Assembly: GCA_014651175.1 (NCBI GenBank)
Contig: BMWJ01000002.1
Location: forward strand, 558,001 to 622,000
Source of the DNA: Streptomyces clavifer
Lineage (GTDB): Bacteria; Actinomycetota; Actinomycetes; Streptomycetales; Streptomycetaceae
DNA: 64,000 nt
Reading direction: 5' to 3'
Position numbers and translations under genes: made by a program
Shown: one piece after another, positions 63,201 through 64,000 of the stretch
Layout: every line of letters starts with the position of its first letter
Numbering within the stretch: the stretch's first letter is position 1
Notes under the pieces: model-generated
Databases searched by the model: none
Told to the model about the DNA's origin: nothing
What the model saw: only the letters and a program-made list of their open reading frames with translations

Positions 63201-63430
63201 TCCCGCTCCACGGTCACCTCGACGGCTTCGATGCCCGTGACGCGGCGGCCGCCGTCGATGCGGATGTTCTCGGCGCACAGCCCGTGCGGGGCCTTGCCGA
63301 GGAACGTCACAGTCAGGGTCACCCCGTCGTCGCCCACCTCCACGGCGTCCACGCCGTGGAGCAGCGCCGCGCGCACCTTTGCGCGCCTGCCGTCCGTCCG
63401 GAGGACCACCTCCCTGCCCCTGCCGCTCAT
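60269..63430 (-). CDS. Large putative baseplate assembly protein (Afp11-like)
   Basis: A 1053-residue baseplate wedge protein. The conserved segment APVIDYTARDFDSVRRLILDRLA, followed by PADLGVTLVELLAHTADRISYQQDAVATEAYLDTARRRVSVRRH, is the hallmark of eCIS and phage gpJ-type baseplate proteins. Later come LRFGDGRHGARP, RNPLPAVGGTEPE and RRAVTAEDYAALASALPGVQRA. A cysteine-bearing loop (SCEPSGSGCGDAGAG) lies mid-protein. The start overlaps the gp25 stop (four bases) and its stop overlaps the next gene, so the genes are coupled. It should form the wedge heterodimer with the protein encoded next. Confidence 0.87.
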   Translation of the reverse strand: MSGRGREVVLRTDGRRAKVRAALLHGVDAVEVGDDGVTLTVTFLGKAPHGLCAENIRIDGGRRVTGIEAVEVTVEREEDAELDDRLLVMVDRTGDTSRYRLSVVEADAYGRPGTEPFPGFDQRYFGADFDFRTDCPTPFDCADDTGGGDPGPRVEAPVIDYTARDFDSVRRLILDRLALTTPDWVERNPADLGVTLVELLAHTADRISYQQDAVATEAYLDTARRRVSVRRHVRLIDYPMHDGCNARALVTVEVTKRLTLLPGTFRFAAVDVRTPGIRDRPAIGTVVEDRELAVLAERGSVEVFEPVADAEPAEMRPAHNTISFWTWGDEVCVLPTGAVSATLRDGWTDKKRTARSLALAPGDLLLFEEVRGARSGTPGDADPAHRQAVRLTSVTPGVDGLTDQPVLEVTWARQDALALPVCLSTRGGPHCEPVADVSVARGNVVLVDHGRSLTFGGALPETVTVPPDRAVPGSCEPSGSGCGDAGAGNAPARLLGERLEQTRCGRLLTAEQVGELFEQVGHEQVTRAGIGLELAGRRRESVVPGTAYEQAEALAALLAQVVYPGIRPRFRPVLQRSPVVRAAPFPLPEHVSAGQADRLAAVPGRVRARLVELWRSARDRDGLTEAEIDELTVLFGLRALEHLELHLHPVRALRELLHAGDRLLAPKLRRLQVLTARARAGAVLDAGIAWEIAQSWGPGHATGLHPDEPVLRGPAAALVQDPRAALPAVRAVDGDDEWTARRDLLASGHRDRHVVGELEDDGRTALRFGDGRHGARPRPGARLELHYRLGGGTAGNVGAEAVNHLVLHRDPDAGEALPVAGVRNPLPAVGGTEPEPLEQVRQLAPLDLRRTVRRAVTAEDYAALASALPGVQRAAAEIRWTGSVQEAHVAVDTLGAGDPEPELLDSVAYALERYRRIGHDLVVGPASNVPLDVALSVCAAPGHQHGRILAELYRLLGSGRLLDGRLGFFHPDVLVFGEPVRLSRLVAAAAGVRGVESVTVTRLRRLFDEADGGATALETGVLRLGALEVARCDNDPDRPDNGRLAIELAGGTR

Positions 63431-63804
63431 ACGGGCCCGCTCCCTTCGAACACCTCGTCGCGGAGGCTCCCGGTGGAGCGCACCACGTAGCGCAGATACA
63501 CCCGGACGACGTTCTCCTCGCTGACCACGTCCAGGGATTCCACGTCGATGAGCTCGCCCAGCCAGCGCTGGAGCGAGGCCTGCACGGACAGTTCGAGCGC
63601 CGAGGCCAGCTCGGGGCTGTTCGGTGTGAACACCAGGTCCAGCAGTCCGCAGCCGAAGTCGGGGCGCATCAGGCGTTCCCCGGGGCTGGTGAACAGCAGC
63701 TGCTCGACCAGATCCCGCACGTGCTCGTCGTACGGGGCGTGCGCCGTCCGGCCGCGCCGGTCGCTGCGGAACGGGAACGCCAGGTCACTGCGTACGGTCC
63801 TCAT
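63427..63804 (-). CDS. GPW/gp25 family baseplate protein
   Basis: A 125-residue protein with the gp25 fold: DLAFPFRSDRRGRTAHAPYDEHVRDLVEQLLFTSPGERLMRPDFGCGLLDLVF, containing the core EQLLFTSPGER motif, then a C-terminal sheet. In contractile systems gp25 anchors the sheath to the baseplate. The ATG at 63804 overlaps the stop of the upstream PAAR-like gene (ATGA) and its stop overlaps the Afp11-like gene. These four-base overlaps indicate coupled translation in fixed stoichiometry. Confidence 0.92.
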   Translation of the reverse strand: MRTVRSDLAFPFRSDRRGRTAHAPYDEHVRDLVEQLLFTSPGERLMRPDFGCGLLDLVFTPNSPELASALELSVQASLQRWLGELIDVESLDVVSEENVVRVYLRYVVRSTGSLRDEVFEGSGPV

Positions 63805-64000
63805 CGGCAGGTCACCCCCCGCCGGGGCGCGTCGACGGCCGGTGGGCCCTGCGGCACGAGCGCCGCGCCGAAGCACTGCGCCGCACTCGTGTGCAGCAGG
63901 ACGAGCGCGCCGTCGACACGTACGCCGCCCGGCTGCGGGCTCCACCGGACGGTGGTGCAGGGATGCGGCACCCCATCGACGGTGTGCGGACACCCGGTCA
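63801..64000 (-). CDS. PAAR-like tip protein, C-terminal end only (cut by the window edge)
   Basis: The last 65 or so residues of a protein that enters from the right edge. The visible part starts TGCPHTVDGVPHPC and continues with VRWSPQPGGVRVDGALVLLHTSAAQCFGAA, the cysteine/histidine and closing-strand pattern of PAAR-like (DUF4280-type) tip proteins of eCIS particles. The stop overlaps the gp25 ATG. The N-terminal half and any effector extension lie outside the window, so whether this is the sharp tip is inferred from the pattern and the gene order. Confidence 0.65.
   Translation of the reverse strand, partial: TGCPHTVDGVPHPCTTVRWSPQPGGVRVDGALVLLHTSAAQCFGAALVPQGPPAVDAPRRGVTCR

Noticed and set aside
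51816-64000. A prophage tail region.
   Set aside because: DUF6519, gpJ-type baseplate pairs and PAAR-like/gp25 overlap are eCIS features, and no capsid, portal, terminase, integrase or attachment site is visible. The final call depends on sequence to the right.

Overview
The window is high-GC actinobacterial chromosome, almost certainly a Streptomyces. The third codon position is very GC-rich, GTG starts are common, and there are secreted S1 and S8 proteases, an OleD/Mgt-type macrolide glycosyltransferase, a SAV_2148-type HEPN protein, TreY/TreZ/GlgX trehalose-glycogen enzymes and a Streptomyces-type contractile injection locus. I see no integrase, transposase, tRNA, rRNA or CRISPR array. About 55 genes can be supported; most long frames opposite to them are GC-driven antisense shadows.

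Layout. 1-8761 (+): a near-complete assimilatory sulfate reduction operon: sulfite reductase (5' end outside the window), a 59-residue zinc-ribbon protein, cysH, cysC, cysD, cysN, two tiny frames of uncertain status, a sulfonate-type ABC transporter (lipoprotein, ATPase, permease) and a sirohydrochlorin chelatase that can supply the siroheme of the first enzyme. 8788-13460 (-): a mycothiol-type DsbA protein, a streptogrisin-like protease, an NTF2-like and a DUF1697 protein, and a proteinase K-like subtilase. 13849-18175 (-): macrolide glycosyltransferase with an operator-like palindrome inside a leaderless promoter, then a sugar ABC operon without its own ATPase. 18301-22015: a phosphotransferase-like protein, a small lipoprotein, a DEDDh exonuclease preceded by a coupled 46-codon frame, and a HEPN-family protein. 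22304-31170: glgX, treY and treZ, interrupted by oppositely transcribed FHA-domain and GH1 beta-glucosidase genes. 31258-39174: M24 peptidase, small-molecule kinase, VOC protein, and a two-component system divergent from an ABC/FtsX exporter with palindromes between them. 39190-42405 (-): tdh-kbl-lysR threonine degradation. 42788-48785: two MarR regulators, two MFS transporters and a DeoR regulator, with several strong hairpins. 49293-51707 (+): a GTPase-associated protein 1-related (GAP1) gene.

51816-64000 (-): the distal part of an extracellular contractile injection system (eCIS). In transcription order it runs PAAR-like tip protein (cut by the window edge), gp25 baseplate protein, two large baseplate proteins, a tail protein I-like protein with a predicted beta-helix, a DUF6519 protein and a peptidoglycan amidase. 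The genes overlap or nearly abut, so they look like one transcript. The second baseplate protein ends in a LysM-like module and the locus ends in an amidase, so two genes of this machine carry cell-wall-directed modules. This is the most unusual part of the window.

Start codons were chosen from ribosome-binding sites, overlaps with neighbours and family N-termini. Promoter and operator calls rest on visual matching only. Family names come from recognising motifs, not from database searches.
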